64,000 nt of DNA from Adhaeribacter radiodurans (GTDB lineage: Bacteria; Bacteroidota; Bacteroidia; Cytophagales; Hymenobacteraceae): NCBI RefSeq assembly GCF_014075995.1, contig NZ_CP055153.1, positions 248,001 through 312,000 on the forward strand. Direction: 5' to 3'. Of the stretch, positions 48,037 through 57,067 are shown piece by piece (within the stretch, counting starts at the first letter, position 1; each line of letters starts with the position of its first letter). The notes under the pieces were generated by a model. That model did not search any database, was not told where the DNA came from, and was given only the letters and a program-made list of their open reading frames with translations. The translations under genes were made by a program, and so were the position numbers.

Positions 48037-49056
48037 TTAAGGACTGGGTACACCCAAGGTCGGCAGTACGTATTTTACGGTGATGCCTACGTCTATTCGT
48101 TTGGCAAAGTCTTTTGTTTCGGAAATTTTGTTGGTCAGATCACTAGACTCGATGAACAGCCCACCAGCTACTTTACTTTTCGGAAATAAATAAAACCCTA
48201 GGCCTGCTTTGTAAACGGAGTATTCATTTATTCGCTTCAGGCGGCCGTAACCGTGTAAGGCAAAGTTAATTTCGGAAGCGGGCGTAATATAATGTACTGC
48301 GTCTAAGCTGTAAGTATGTACAATGTTGGTAGTGTAAGCGCCGGAAAAAGCATCTACTTCTTCTTCAAAAATTCGACTGGTTTGCCCCGTTATTGGATCG
48401 GTAATAATAGTTTGCTGCTTAAAATTTACTGGGGTGAGTTCATCGATATTATTTACCCGGCCTACATCCCAGGAGGCACCCAAAGAAGTAGCGCCACCAA
48501 TAAGTACGATATAAGCCAATTGCGTGGAATAACCTCTAAATCTTTCCTGAAATAACTGCTCGTCGAAAACCCGGGAAGCGTCAAACAAAGTGTAGTTAGC
48601 TACTTGTCCGCCAATCCGTAGGGTTAACCAATCTTCGATGGCTATTTGGCGGGCACCGTGCAATACCGGTTCGCCGGTTTTACTAATGGCCGGAAAAAGC
48701 AGCGAGCGTTGACCGGCAAATAAACTGGCCGATGTACCGGGCGTAAAACTACCGTAACTAAATAAATTACTTAAACCACCGGCCGCTGTACCGGCTACTG
48801 TAATTCCCCAGAAAAAGCGATTGCGTTTTAGCGGAGCCGTAAAGTTTTCCTGCGAAGCCGACCTAGAATAAAAATACTGAAAGCGGATGCTGCTGTTTTC
48901 GGTGTTTACTCCAAAATAGCCTAGAGGCGCAATAATGGAAGTTCGGCCTTCGCCATCTTCAAAAATAGGCTGAAACGTTTGGGCTTGACCTTTAAAACTG
49001 AGCAAGGCTAAAAATAAAAGCATGCCCAAACAACCAGAGTAAAATTTCTTCATCAT
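48037..49056 (-). CDS. Exported beta-barrel-like protein
   Basis: 339 residues. Signal peptide 1 to about 25 (MMKKFYSGCLGMLLFLALLS, then GQAQ). The remainder has alternating polar/aromatic strands and ends with VGITVKYVLPTLGVPSP, compatible with an outer-membrane barrel. Not assigned to a known family. It starts 6 nt after the stop of the 97-residue gene at 49063, so it belongs to the nuclease operon. Confidence 0.7.
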   Translation of the reverse strand: MMKKFYSGCLGMLLFLALLSFKGQAQTFQPIFEDGEGRTSIIAPLGYFGVNTENSSIRFQYFYSRSASQENFTAPLKRNRFFWGITVAGTAAGGLSNLFSYGSFTPGTSASLFAGQRSLLFPAISKTGEPVLHGARQIAIEDWLTLRIGGQVANYTLFDASRVFDEQLFQERFRGYSTQLAYIVLIGGATSLGASWDVGRVNNIDELTPVNFKQQTIITDPITGQTSRIFEEEVDAFSGAYTTNIVHTYSLDAVHYITPASEINFALHGYGRLKRINEYSVYKAGLGFYLFPKSKVAGGLFIESSDLTNKISETKDFAKRIDVGITVKYVLPTLGVPSP

Positions 49057-49062
49057 AAAAGA

Positions 49063-49356
49063 TTAAAATTTAATTGATCCTCTTACCGCCGAATACCCTT
49101 TTTCAATCACTCCTCGAATGGGTTCCGGGGTGATGTCTTTATCGTCGAGCAAAATCTTTAAACTCCAGGTAGTTTTATTCCAACCGGTACAATGCACATA
49201 GTAATCTAATTCGCCATCGATTGGAAAATCGTTAATAGCAATGCGGTACACGTTGTCCAGGGTGCGGGTAAGCGCAATAACGTACCCTTCCAGTTTAAAC
49301 AACTGCAAGGTAGCTTCGGTACTTAATTCTACGGATACTTTATACGTTTGGGACAT
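49063..49356 (-). CDS. Hypothetical protein in the nuclease operon
   Basis: 97 residues, no signal peptide or membrane segment. Beta-rich small protein (MSQTYKVSVELSTEATLQLF, YVHCTGWNKTTWSLKILLDD). No family recognised. Between a NUC-family nuclease (87 nt upstream) and an exported protein (6 nt downstream); an immunity or accessory role is conceivable but unsupported. Confidence 0.65.
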   Translation of the reverse strand: MSQTYKVSVELSTEATLQLFKLEGYVIALTRTLDNVYRIAINDFPIDGELDYYVHCTGWNKTTWSLKILLDDKDITPEPIRGVIEKGYSAVRGSIKF

Positions 49357-49443
49357 GGTTAAACAGGATTTAAACTTTCGTTAGCGTTACTCTACTGTTA
49401 ATTTGAATATTAATCTAGTCCGGAATTATTGTTCTCTAAAAGA

Positions 49444-50403
49444 TTAAACAACTAAGTTGGAAATACGGTAACCAAGCTCGGTAAATGCCTTTGGAGTAGC
49501 AACGCGGGCATTGATGTCTACTTCTTCCAGCACCAATTTAATAGGTCGGCTGTCCAGGTAAACATCTTGCGCGGGAGGCAAAGTTAGTTTCGTTAGCTCT
49601 TCGATGGTAGCAATATTTACCTGGTAAGTTTCGGCATCTTCGAACTCCATAAACCGTTCAGTAGCAAAAGCAGTGGCTTCTACAGCTTCGGATTTTACTA
49701 TTTTAGCTTTCCGGAGTAGTTTTTCCTGACCCATTAAAAAACCAACCCGGTTTAATTGCTGATTATCTTTCGTGAATATTACTACTTTCCAGAACAAGGT
49801 GGGTAGTTGAACTTCTCTGCCCAGTACTTTCGTAACAAACACCGGATCGGATGGGCGCAGCACTGGGCCCGTAAATACAGCAATGCGTAAATTATTGGGT
49901 ACGCTTTCGGTATGCAGAATGTAATTTTCTAAATCAGCCCATATTTGTTGGTTTAATTCGGCCCGTTGCGGTACCGCGTTAGTAAAATAGAATGTGGTAT
50001 CGGCTGCGGCCCTGGCTTCTAAAGTGGTTTGTCCCCACTGCACATCTTCGCGCTTGGTCATGTGGCCTTTATCAAAATCACTTTTTCGGGCTTTATACAA
50101 TTCCTCACCCCATTGGTGCGCATAATCTATGCGACTGTCTTTGCGCCAGTTATCGGTCCGGGATACTTTTTTAAACAAACCGCCATCAATGTTGCTTGCC
50201 ACAAAATAAGGAAATCCGCGGCTTTGGCTTAAGACCAGACTGTAGTTAATATAATTCGCTAGGTTATTGGTGGTGCCTGTTACCGGAGCTAAATCGGCTT
50301 GTTGTTCTGCTTGTAAGCGAGGCAACGGTAACGGTAATTCCGGATGAATAAAAGCTTCTGAATAACCCTTGTAGTTCTCTAAATTTGCCATAAAACTGTC
50401 CAT
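49444..50403 (-). CDS. DNA/RNA non-specific endonuclease (NUC/EndA family)
   Basis: 319 residues. Catalytic motif DKGHM at 111-115, a variant of the DRGH box with general-base His114. It is followed by the metal-binding TNAVPQRAELNQQIWADLE with the conserved N-x-Q-x-N pattern and W-x-x-LE. The His-Me finger fold is otherwise complete. Unlike most NUC enzymes it lacks a signal peptide; the N-terminus (MDSFMANLENYKGYSE) is polar, so the enzyme appears cytoplasmic or is exported by another route. Adjacent to an M4 protease and its inhibitor. Substrate and safety mechanism unknown. Confidence 0.85.
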   Translation of the reverse strand: MDSFMANLENYKGYSEAFIHPELPLPLPRLQAEQQADLAPVTGTTNNLANYINYSLVLSQSRGFPYFVASNIDGGLFKKVSRTDNWRKDSRIDYAHQWGEELYKARKSDFDKGHMTKREDVQWGQTTLEARAAADTTFYFTNAVPQRAELNQQIWADLENYILHTESVPNNLRIAVFTGPVLRPSDPVFVTKVLGREVQLPTLFWKVVIFTKDNQQLNRVGFLMGQEKLLRKAKIVKSEAVEATAFATERFMEFEDAETYQVNIATIEELTKLTLPPAQDVYLDSRPIKLVLEEVDINARVATPKAFTELGYRISNLVV

Positions 50404-50431
50404 TGCCTTAACTGAATAGCAATACTTAAAT

Positions 50432-50746
50432 TCAGGAGCGTGTTTCTTTTTGCTTTTGATTTAAGTAGTTTAATAAATTGTGGAGTGGCGGCTCTATTTC
50501 CGTATCCTGAAGCTGAATCAAGTGCTGTTGATCTTGACTTTCTACCCGGATGGTATATTTTTTCTGATCAGCTCCAAAGGTAGATTCCGGCTGCTGGTTG
50601 GGTAAATTAAAAAAATTAGCTGCGTGAATGAGCTGGTGCAGGTGATCGGCTTCTTCGGGAGGGAGTTGTTCGCTATTTAACTCCAAAGGCTTATTCAACC
50701 CCGGAAAAAAGCCAAATCCACCTTCGGGTTTAAAGTAAACTTTCAT
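50432..50746 (-). CDS. Emfourin-like protealysin inhibitor
   Basis: 104 residues, no signal peptide. The pattern MKVYFKPEGGFGFFPGLNKP, LPPEEADHLHQLIHAANFF, then ADQKKYTIRVE and a hydrophobic C-terminal helix matches emfourin, the proteinaceous inhibitor encoded beside protealysin in Serratia. The neighbouring gene is a protealysin-like protease, which strongly supports this call. 28 nt separate it from the downstream nuclease gene. Confidence 0.75.
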   Translation of the reverse strand: MKVYFKPEGGFGFFPGLNKPLELNSEQLPPEEADHLHQLIHAANFFNLPNQQPESTFGADQKKYTIRVESQDQQHLIQLQDTEIEPPLHNLLNYLNQKQKETRS

Positions 50747-50834
50747 GGTTGATATAGTTAGGTGGGCGTTCTTCTAAAGATAAGATTTTACAACCAGCAT
50801 TTGGGCAAAACAAACCACATATTTAGAAGTACAA

Positions 50835-50881
50835 TACCTGCTGGTGGCTGTTATTAGTTTAGCAACAAGCACCAGCAAGTA
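50835..50881. repeat. Heptamer hairpin between protease and inhibitor genes
   Basis: Left arm TACCTGC, TGGTGGC, TGTTATT (50835-50855); right arm AGCAACA, AGCACCA, GCAAGTA (50861-50881). These are three in-phase units each that pair with few mismatches and a 5-nt loop. Same word as 47897-47938. Confidence 0.8.
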
Positions 50882-50973
50882 AGAAAGTTACGCGTCTACT
50901 ATTCAGATTTTGATCAACCCGGAACAAGCTAAAATTAAAATCAGAATTTGTACGATAAAGTTACTTGGCTGCT

Positions 50974-52053
50974 TTAAACAGCTAGGGATATACCAACCTG
51001 GCTCCAGGCTTTAGTTATGGCTTCTTCTACGTTAAAGCGCTTCGCATTCTCGATGGTTAATTCGGCAAACCGTTGAAAAGTAGCATTCGATTTTAAGCGG
51101 GCATCAATTAATGTCTCGTACCAAACCCGACCGGCTTTTTCCCAGGCCTTACCGCCAATGGCCGTTGCAGCCAGGTAAAAAGCATGGTTCGGAATACCAG
51201 AATTAATGTGCACACCGCCATTATCTTCGAAAGTATTCACAAAATCTTTCATGTGTTTGGGCTGGGGGTCTTTGCCTAATACCGGATCGTTGTAGGCGCT
51301 GCCTGGGTCTTTCATCGACCGGATTGCTGCTGGGTTACCGTTGGTGCCTTTTACTTTATCGGTAAATAATTCAGCTCCAATCAGCCAGTCGGCCTCATCA
51401 GCGCTTTGTTTTAAGGCGTATTGCTTTACTAAAGAGCCAAACACATCCGATACCGACTCGTTTAGTGCTCCGGATTGGCCGGAATACATAAGTTGAGCTT
51501 CGTCTTCGGTAACGCCGTGGGTGAGTTCGTGCGCAATTACGTCCAGCGAAAGGGTAAACCGGTTAAATAATTCGTTATCGCCGTCGCCGAAAACCATGCG
51601 TTGGCCGTCCCAGAAAGCATTGGCGTAATCTTCTCCAAAATGGACGGTGCCGTTCATCGGCATACCTTCGTCATCAATGGAATTACGCTTAAATTGCTCC
51701 CAGAAAAAGTCGTACGTAGCACCTAAACCATCGTAGGCTTCATCAACAGCCGGATCGCCGGAGGGTTTACTGCCTTCGGCCCGTACGGTTTTGCCCGGTA
51801 AAGTTTGCGATTGCTCCGCCGAAAAAATGGTACGTTGTTTATCACCGGCTACTAAAAAAGCCGCTGGTCGCTTCCGACCAAAAATCGGACTTACCCGCGT
51901 GCCCGAACGTAAATTCCGGAAAGTCATATCGCCACTTAAAGCCTTTAGAGCAACAGAACGCTGATGATCGTTGCCCTTTTCGGCCAAAGCCCGCAAAATG
52001 TAAGGCGGTAAAATACAAAAGATAGAATGCCGGTGTGAATGAATTTGCGCCAT
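50974..52053 (-). CDS. Protealysin-like M4 metallopeptidase
   Basis: Zinc protease of the thermolysin family, 359 residues. Short PLP-type propeptide (1 to about 50) with the conserved CILPPYILRALAEKG motif and no signal peptide, unlike secreted thermolysins. Catalytic HELTH at 175-179, third zinc ligand in GALNESVSD, and late motif VHINSGIPNHAFYL. Protealysins are made cytoplasmically and self-process. The emfourin-like inhibitor lies downstream after a hairpin. Confidence 0.9.
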   Translation of the reverse strand: MAQIHSHRHSIFCILPPYILRALAEKGNDHQRSVALKALSGDMTFRNLRSGTRVSPIFGRKRPAAFLVAGDKQRTIFSAEQSQTLPGKTVRAEGSKPSGDPAVDEAYDGLGATYDFFWEQFKRNSIDDEGMPMNGTVHFGEDYANAFWDGQRMVFGDGDNELFNRFTLSLDVIAHELTHGVTEDEAQLMYSGQSGALNESVSDVFGSLVKQYALKQSADEADWLIGAELFTDKVKGTNGNPAAIRSMKDPGSAYNDPVLGKDPQPKHMKDFVNTFEDNGGVHINSGIPNHAFYLAATAIGGKAWEKAGRVWYETLIDARLKSNATFQRFAELTIENAKRFNVEEAITKAWSQVGISLAV

Positions 52054-52227
52054 TATTTTAGTTTTTAAACAGATATTTCAGTTAAGCTAAAATTACCAAA
52101 AAGCAAACTTGCTTTCGGATATTGGTTGTAGTAACATACTGGTTTCTGGCTATAATGTTCTGGAATAATCTTTAATTTACCAAAATAATTAGTAAAAAAG
52201 CTAAAATTTTTAGTTTAAGTAAATTTG

Positions 52228-52767
52228 CTATTTCTTATTAGATCTAATTTCCATTAACTGCGCAATTGTTTGAAGTTTAACGGTGCTTTCTTCAAGTTTC
52301 TTGATTTCTTCTTCTAAATCGGAAGGCCGGGTAGCTAAAGTTGGTTCGGCCGTGATGGTGGTTCGGCCAGGTGATTTGACTTTTGCTTCTATGGCCAAAG
52401 TCGCTGTTCTGGCTTCGGTGAGTGCTTCCTAGGCTTCTTGTAAAACTTTAAGCGTAAAACCGTTTGAAGGCGAAAAAGATAACTCACTGAGTTTGGGTAA
52501 TACTAAAAGAAATAGTAAGAGTCCGGTACCCAGCAAAAAGTAAGGATACGCCGATTCGCGGTTGTTTCTAAGATCTTGGGCATACGAGGTATTCCGTTTA
52601 GAAATAGGATGAAGTAAATATTTATTGGGAGTAAGTACTGGAGAAACAATATTATTTTCCTGGGCGTACAAATTTTTAATCAGAACTTCATTTGATAATA
52701 ACATCGACGTTCCCAGAATTAAAATCAGAATAGGTATGACCAGAAGTCCCCGGTAGTAATGAACCAT
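52228..52767 (-). pseudogene. Membrane/coiled-coil protein gene with in-frame TAG
   Basis: The frame begins MVHYYRGLLVIPILILILGT, has two hydrophobic helices (about 8-28 and 75-95), then meets TAG at 52431-52429 after 112 codons. It continues without other stops for 66 codons (EALTEARTATLAIEAKVK, SDLEEEIKKLEESTVKLQT) to a true stop at 52228. The downstream part is coding-like and coiled-coil in character, so this looks like one 179-codon gene with a single nonsense change, a translational read-through site, or a sequencing error. Upstream of and on the same strand as the protease gene. Confidence 0.65.
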
Positions 52768-52900
52768 GTGTTTTTAATTTATTTCTTCCCAAAATCAATT
52801 TTACGCAAAAAAGTAATTTTTTGTGCGTTATAATAGGTTAATGCTGCTTATAATAGCCAATTAGCCTGGTTCTGGAAATAAATAACAACATTATTTACTA

Positions 52901-52934
52901 AAAAAGCCCTTCCGGAATACCAGAAGGGCTTTTG
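52901..52934 (-). terminator. Terminator of the TonB-dependent receptor gene
   Basis: 11-bp stem AAAAGCCCTTC (52902-52912) with 52923-52933; T-run on the minus-strand side. Confidence 0.85.
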
Positions 52935-52977
52935 TTTTTCATAGTTTTATTTAAGTACAGTTTTATTTCAGTAGCTT

Positions 52978-55419
52978 TTAATTGCCGCCGGCCCGGTTCA
53001 ACTCTTCCAGGTTAGTATTGCGTTTTTTGGCTTCAAATTTTTCGCCTTTGTTAAAGTTGTAGCGCAGGTTTAAGCGCAAGCTGCGTTGGGCAAAATATTG
53101 ATTTATTTCATTTACGTTACCGTTTACATTAGATGTGCCGGCAAAACGGCGGGTCCGGAAAATATCGGTTACGTTAGCTGATACTTCTAATTTCTTGTTT
53201 AAGAAAGAGCGTTTTAAGCCGGCATCTACGGCCCAGCTTTGTTTGATTTGATACGCCGCATAAACCCGTGGGCCGCGGTAATCCAGGTTTACTTCTAAGC
53301 GCCAATCGCGGGGTAACTGAATATTGTTCGACGATTGCCCATACACGAAAAATTGCTCGTTACGGATAGCTTGATCTGAAATAGCAATAGTGTAACTCTG
53401 ATAGCCTACGGTAAGGTTATTATTCATATCCCATTTAGGCGTAATTTTAATGGGGGCCACCAAAGCGGCATTTATATCTTTAAATTGGTCGCCGTTGCGT
53501 TGCTGAAATACCATTGTATTATTGGCGTTGTTTTGTACTGGTACTTCGGCCATAAAATCCTGGGTATCAGCGTAGCCGATGCTCAACGAGTAAGTGTCTT
53601 TTAACGATTGGGTTACCTGGAACGAATGGGTATATTGAGGTCGTAAATACGGATTGCCTTGCGCCGATGTGTAAGGGTCGATGTAGAAGACAAAAGGATT
53701 TAAATTACCATAATAAGGCCGGTTAATGCGGCGGCTATAGTTATAAGTTACTTTATAATCTTTATTTACCTGCTGCATCAAAAATATGCTCGGGAACCAA
53801 TTAAGGTAATTACGGCTATTTACTGAATCTTTAGTAATGGATTTACCTTCGGAAATGGTTTTCTCGGCGCGTAAACCGCCCTGTATTTTCCATTTTTCGC
53901 CTAAGCTAGTACTGAAGTTAGCATAGGCCGCGTAAATGTTTTCGCGGTAAATGAAATGATTGCTGCGGGTAAAATCCTTTATTAGTTGCTCATCTGCTAC
54001 CTGAAAAAATCGTAAATCATTATCCGACACCACGTGGCTGGCCTTGGCACCGGCTTCGAGTTTGGTTTTTTTTGTAAAAGGTTTGGTATAATCTACTTTA
54101 GCGGAATAAATATTAAAACTGCTGGGGTTATCATTGGCTAAATCTACCAGACTATCTGGCCGAACTTTATTTAAATAGCTAAACTGGTTGGCATAAGTTG
54201 CCTCGTCGTGGTCGTAAATCCGGACAAAATCTAAATCGGCAGCCAGGGTGGTGCCCAAGGTATCTAATTTGCCGAGATAATGCGCGTTAACGGTGCCATT
54301 TGCAAACTTGCCCTGCACCCGATTATTCGTGAATACCCGCTTATTATCCTGTACCTGCGGATGAAACTCACTCAAGTCAGAACGGAAATTGGTATTCATA
54401 TCCTGGTAATAAATGTTTGCCATTACTCCAATACTGTGTTTTTGATTGATGTCGTAATCTGTACCCAACCGGAAGGAAGGAGCCTGGCGGATACCTTTTT
54501 CTTTGGCGGTTTGTTTAAACTGGGTGCTGCTTTCAGGAGAGTTAAATTCCCGGTACAAGCGGGCATCGCGGATGAATATGCGGCGGGCAAAATCGGCATT
54601 TACAAACGAGTTCCATTTGCCTTTTTTCACGTTCAGGTTGCCGCCCATAGAGTACGCGTTCCAGTTGTTGTACTGGTATCCGCCGTAAATACTGCCGTTT
54701 ATGCCGCTAAGCGTATTCTTTTTTAAATTTATGTTAATAATTCCGGCGGTACCTTCGGCGTCGTACTTAGCCGATGGATTCGTAATTAATTCCAGGTCTT
54801 TTAAGTTTTCGGCGGCCATGCCTTGCAACATGGTTTGAAGTTCTTTGCCCGATAAATAAGTCAGTTTTCCATCAATCATAATCCGCACGCCCGACTTGCC
54901 ATTTAACTGAATATTGCCATCCTGATCGACAAACACGCCCGGTGATTTTAGTAAAACATCATAAGCGGTGTTACCCGTAGAAAGCGCCGTACCTTCAATA
55001 CTCACTACCATTTTATCCGGATGATTAGTAATAGTAGGTCGCAGTGCTTGTACGTTTACTTCTTTTAAAACTTGGGTGTCTTCTTTTAGAGTTAAAGTGC
55101 CGAAATCTTTGCTGGGGGTGCTATTGGTAAGTTCAAAAGGAGTTTCTGTTTGCGTGTACCCGATGGCACTTACGCGTAACAGGTATTGCCCGGTAGCCGG
55201 AGCTTTAATTTTAAAATTACCATTTGCTTCCGAAATTCCTCCGTTAACTATCGTCTTACTAGCGGCTTGTACCACTGCCACAGTTGCATAACCCACAATA
55301 GTACCCTTCGCATCTTTTAAAGTACCGGTTAAAAAATTATTATTTTGAGCTATTACCGGAGGTTGGCCAACGATTATTATCCCAATGGTAAATAATAAAA
55401 GTCTGAATATATTTTTCAT
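52978..55419 (-). CDS. TonB-dependent receptor-like outer-membrane protein
   Basis: 813 residues. Signal peptide 1 to about 24, carboxypeptidase-regulatory-like domain (about 28-115), TonB plug (about 120-230, with VDQDGNIQLNGKSGVRIMID), then a long beta-barrel of the OMP_b-brl_3 type ending in LRLNLRYNFNKGEKFE. Probably imports a ligand or is a signalling receptor; no SusD partner adjacent, so not a classical glycan utilisation locus. Monocistronic. Confidence 0.92.
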   Translation of the reverse strand: MKNIFRLLLFTIGIIIVGQPPVIAQNNNFLTGTLKDAKGTIVGYATVAVVQAASKTIVNGGISEANGNFKIKAPATGQYLLRVSAIGYTQTETPFELTNSTPSKDFGTLTLKEDTQVLKEVNVQALRPTITNHPDKMVVSIEGTALSTGNTAYDVLLKSPGVFVDQDGNIQLNGKSGVRIMIDGKLTYLSGKELQTMLQGMAAENLKDLELITNPSAKYDAEGTAGIININLKKNTLSGINGSIYGGYQYNNWNAYSMGGNLNVKKGKWNSFVNADFARRIFIRDARLYREFNSPESSTQFKQTAKEKGIRQAPSFRLGTDYDINQKHSIGVMANIYYQDMNTNFRSDLSEFHPQVQDNKRVFTNNRVQGKFANGTVNAHYLGKLDTLGTTLAADLDFVRIYDHDEATYANQFSYLNKVRPDSLVDLANDNPSSFNIYSAKVDYTKPFTKKTKLEAGAKASHVVSDNDLRFFQVADEQLIKDFTRSNHFIYRENIYAAYANFSTSLGEKWKIQGGLRAEKTISEGKSITKDSVNSRNYLNWFPSIFLMQQVNKDYKVTYNYSRRINRPYYGNLNPFVFYIDPYTSAQGNPYLRPQYTHSFQVTQSLKDTYSLSIGYADTQDFMAEVPVQNNANNTMVFQQRNGDQFKDINAALVAPIKITPKWDMNNNLTVGYQSYTIAISDQAIRNEQFFVYGQSSNNIQLPRDWRLEVNLDYRGPRVYAAYQIKQSWAVDAGLKRSFLNKKLEVSANVTDIFRTRRFAGTSNVNGNVNEINQYFAQRSLRLNLRYNFNKGEKFEAKKRNTNLEELNRAGGN

Positions 55420-55994
55420 GGTTTTATAAGGTAACGCGGTTTGAAATTTACTTTTTCTGCTGCTGTTTCTGTTTGGGATAATCTAAAAAATGGAACCCCA
55501 AGTGGATGAACAGCACAAACATAATAAAAGGTACTATGTAAAGCAAGGTACTAAGTGACAAATAGTATTATATATTTTTATAAAGTGTGTTTTTAGCTCA
55601 TAAAACTAGTTTTTAGGTAAAAAATATTTTTGAACAAGCCGAAATTTTGCTAAAAAGCAGGAAGGAGACTTAAAGAATGAGAACTAAAGTGAAAGAACGA
55701 AACAAACCTGTCAACGAAGCGAATCTTAATTTGAGAGCGCAGGGATGAATAAAAGTAAATCTTAAATAAAGTAGAAGGTAAATAGCTCAGTAGCAATAAA
55801 ATGAAATTGTATAAATTTAATTCAGTAAATATTAGATACTAAGTAAAGTGCAATTTATAATTTATAGAATGCACATGCAGGTTCAGGATTTTAGTTATTT
55901 AAAATGCTTCTTGTTAATTTAATCCATTCTTTATAAATTAGTGATTTACAATTAATTTAGGTTCTTATATTTGAATAAAATTTACTATTAATGC
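55420..55994. other. Gene-free region upstream of the GAF gene
   Basis: 575 AT-rich nt with no gene. A plus-strand -7 element TATATTTG at 55966-55973 precedes the GAF gene. No arrays recognised. Confidence 0.5.
55966..55973 (+). promoter_or_regulatory. -7 promoter element of the GAF gene
   Basis: TATATTTG, full match to TAnnTTTG, 21 nt before the ATG. Confidence 0.55.
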
Positions 55995-56741
55995 ATGACC
56001 ACGCTCCATTACAACACTGCTCACACATTGGAAGTTGATAAAGAAAATTTACGGTTACAAGCTCTGAATAAGTATAATATATTAGATACTCCCGCAGAGG
56101 AAGAGTTCGATCATATAGTAACTTTGGCTTCTTTTATCTGCGGTACTCCTATATCTTTGATTAGCCTGATTTCAGATAAACGTCAGTGGTTTAAAGCTAA
56201 ACTAGGAATTACAGAAGCCGAAACTCCGCGTGAACTATCTTTTTGCCAGTACGCTATTCAAAGCGATGATATTCTGGAAATACCCGATACCTTAGGCGAC
56301 ATCCGGTTTTACAGTAATCCCTTCGTTACCGGAAATCCTAATATCCGCTATTATGCTGGCGCACCTCTTGTTACTAATGAGGGAAATAGGCTGGGTACTT
56401 TATGCGTGATAGATACAGTACCGCGCGAACTTTCCGAAGCTCAGAAAATGGCCCTGGCAACTTTATCGGAACAGGTGGTAGCGCACTTAGAATTACGCCT
56501 GAAAAAGCAGGAAGTTGAAGAAGAGAAGCAACAACTTAAAGTTGTAAATCAGAGGTTGGATGAGGTAATGACTTTTGTGAATAAGCAATTACCGGATTCT
56601 ATCCGCGATTTGCAAAAGGCAGCAGAGCAGCTTTCGCAGGATGAAGAAAATAACAACTGCCTAGAATCTGAAAGTGTCCGGTTAGTAAAAAATAATATCT
56701 CTAACCTCCAGAATATCTTAGCTAAAATACAGCAGGGTTAA
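55995..56741 (+). CDS. GAF-domain protein
   Basis: 248 residues. The GAF domain covers about 25-170 (LNKYNILDTPAEEEFDHIV, SLISDKRQWFKAKLGI, FCQYAIQSDDILEIPDT, and YAGAPLVTNEGNRLGTLCVID). This type is usually fused to histidine kinases or cyclases, but here only a coiled coil and helical tail follow, so no output domain is visible. Possibly a stand-alone redox/ligand sensor acting on another protein. Monocistronic. Confidence 0.88.
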   Translation: MTTLHYNTAHTLEVDKENLRLQALNKYNILDTPAEEEFDHIVTLASFICGTPISLISLISDKRQWFKAKLGITEAETPRELSFCQYAIQSDDILEIPDTLGDIRFYSNPFVTGNPNIRYYAGAPLVTNEGNRLGTLCVIDTVPRELSEAQKMALATLSEQVVAHLELRLKKQEVEEEKQQLKVVNQRLDEVMTFVNKQLPDSIRDLQKAAEQLSQDEENNNCLESESVRLVKNNISNLQNILAKIQQG

Positions 56742-57067
56742 CCTCTAAGAAGAATGGTAGCAGGTTAATTAAGTAAATTGGCAGAACTAATTTACTATAT
56801 TGAATGCGGAGATTATTATAGTATAGTTTAAGGACTCAATTTCTTTACTCCAGAAAAGTCTAACATCCAGTAGCTTGATACTTGTATCTTTTTACTTATT
56901 TGTGTTTTAATAAAATTAATTTCTCAGGCTGAAATTTTAAATTTTGAAGGCGGGCGCTTAAGAGAATGAATCTTAAGCGCCCGCCTTCAAAATTTTTGTT
57001 AAAACGGACAACCTTTATCCCGAAAAGAAACTAAAAGTGTCGAAAGCTATTGCAAAAGCGCTACGCC
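56742..57067. other. Intergenic region with a 24-bp stem
   Basis: 326 nt; its main content is the palindrome at 56939-56995. No coding signal. Confidence 0.5.
56939..56995 (+). terminator. 24-bp perfect hairpin, possible terminator
   Basis: 56939-56962 and 56972-56995 are exact reverse complements (GAAGGCGGGCGCTTAAG-type arms) with a 9-nt loop and flanking A/T runs. It lies 200 nt after the GAF gene and 72 nt before the next start, farther from a stop codon than usual. Confidence 0.7.

Noticed and set aside
54280-54726. 148-codon frame opposite the TonB-dependent receptor
   Set aside because: Antisense shadow of a well-supported receptor gene with no protein-like features of its own.
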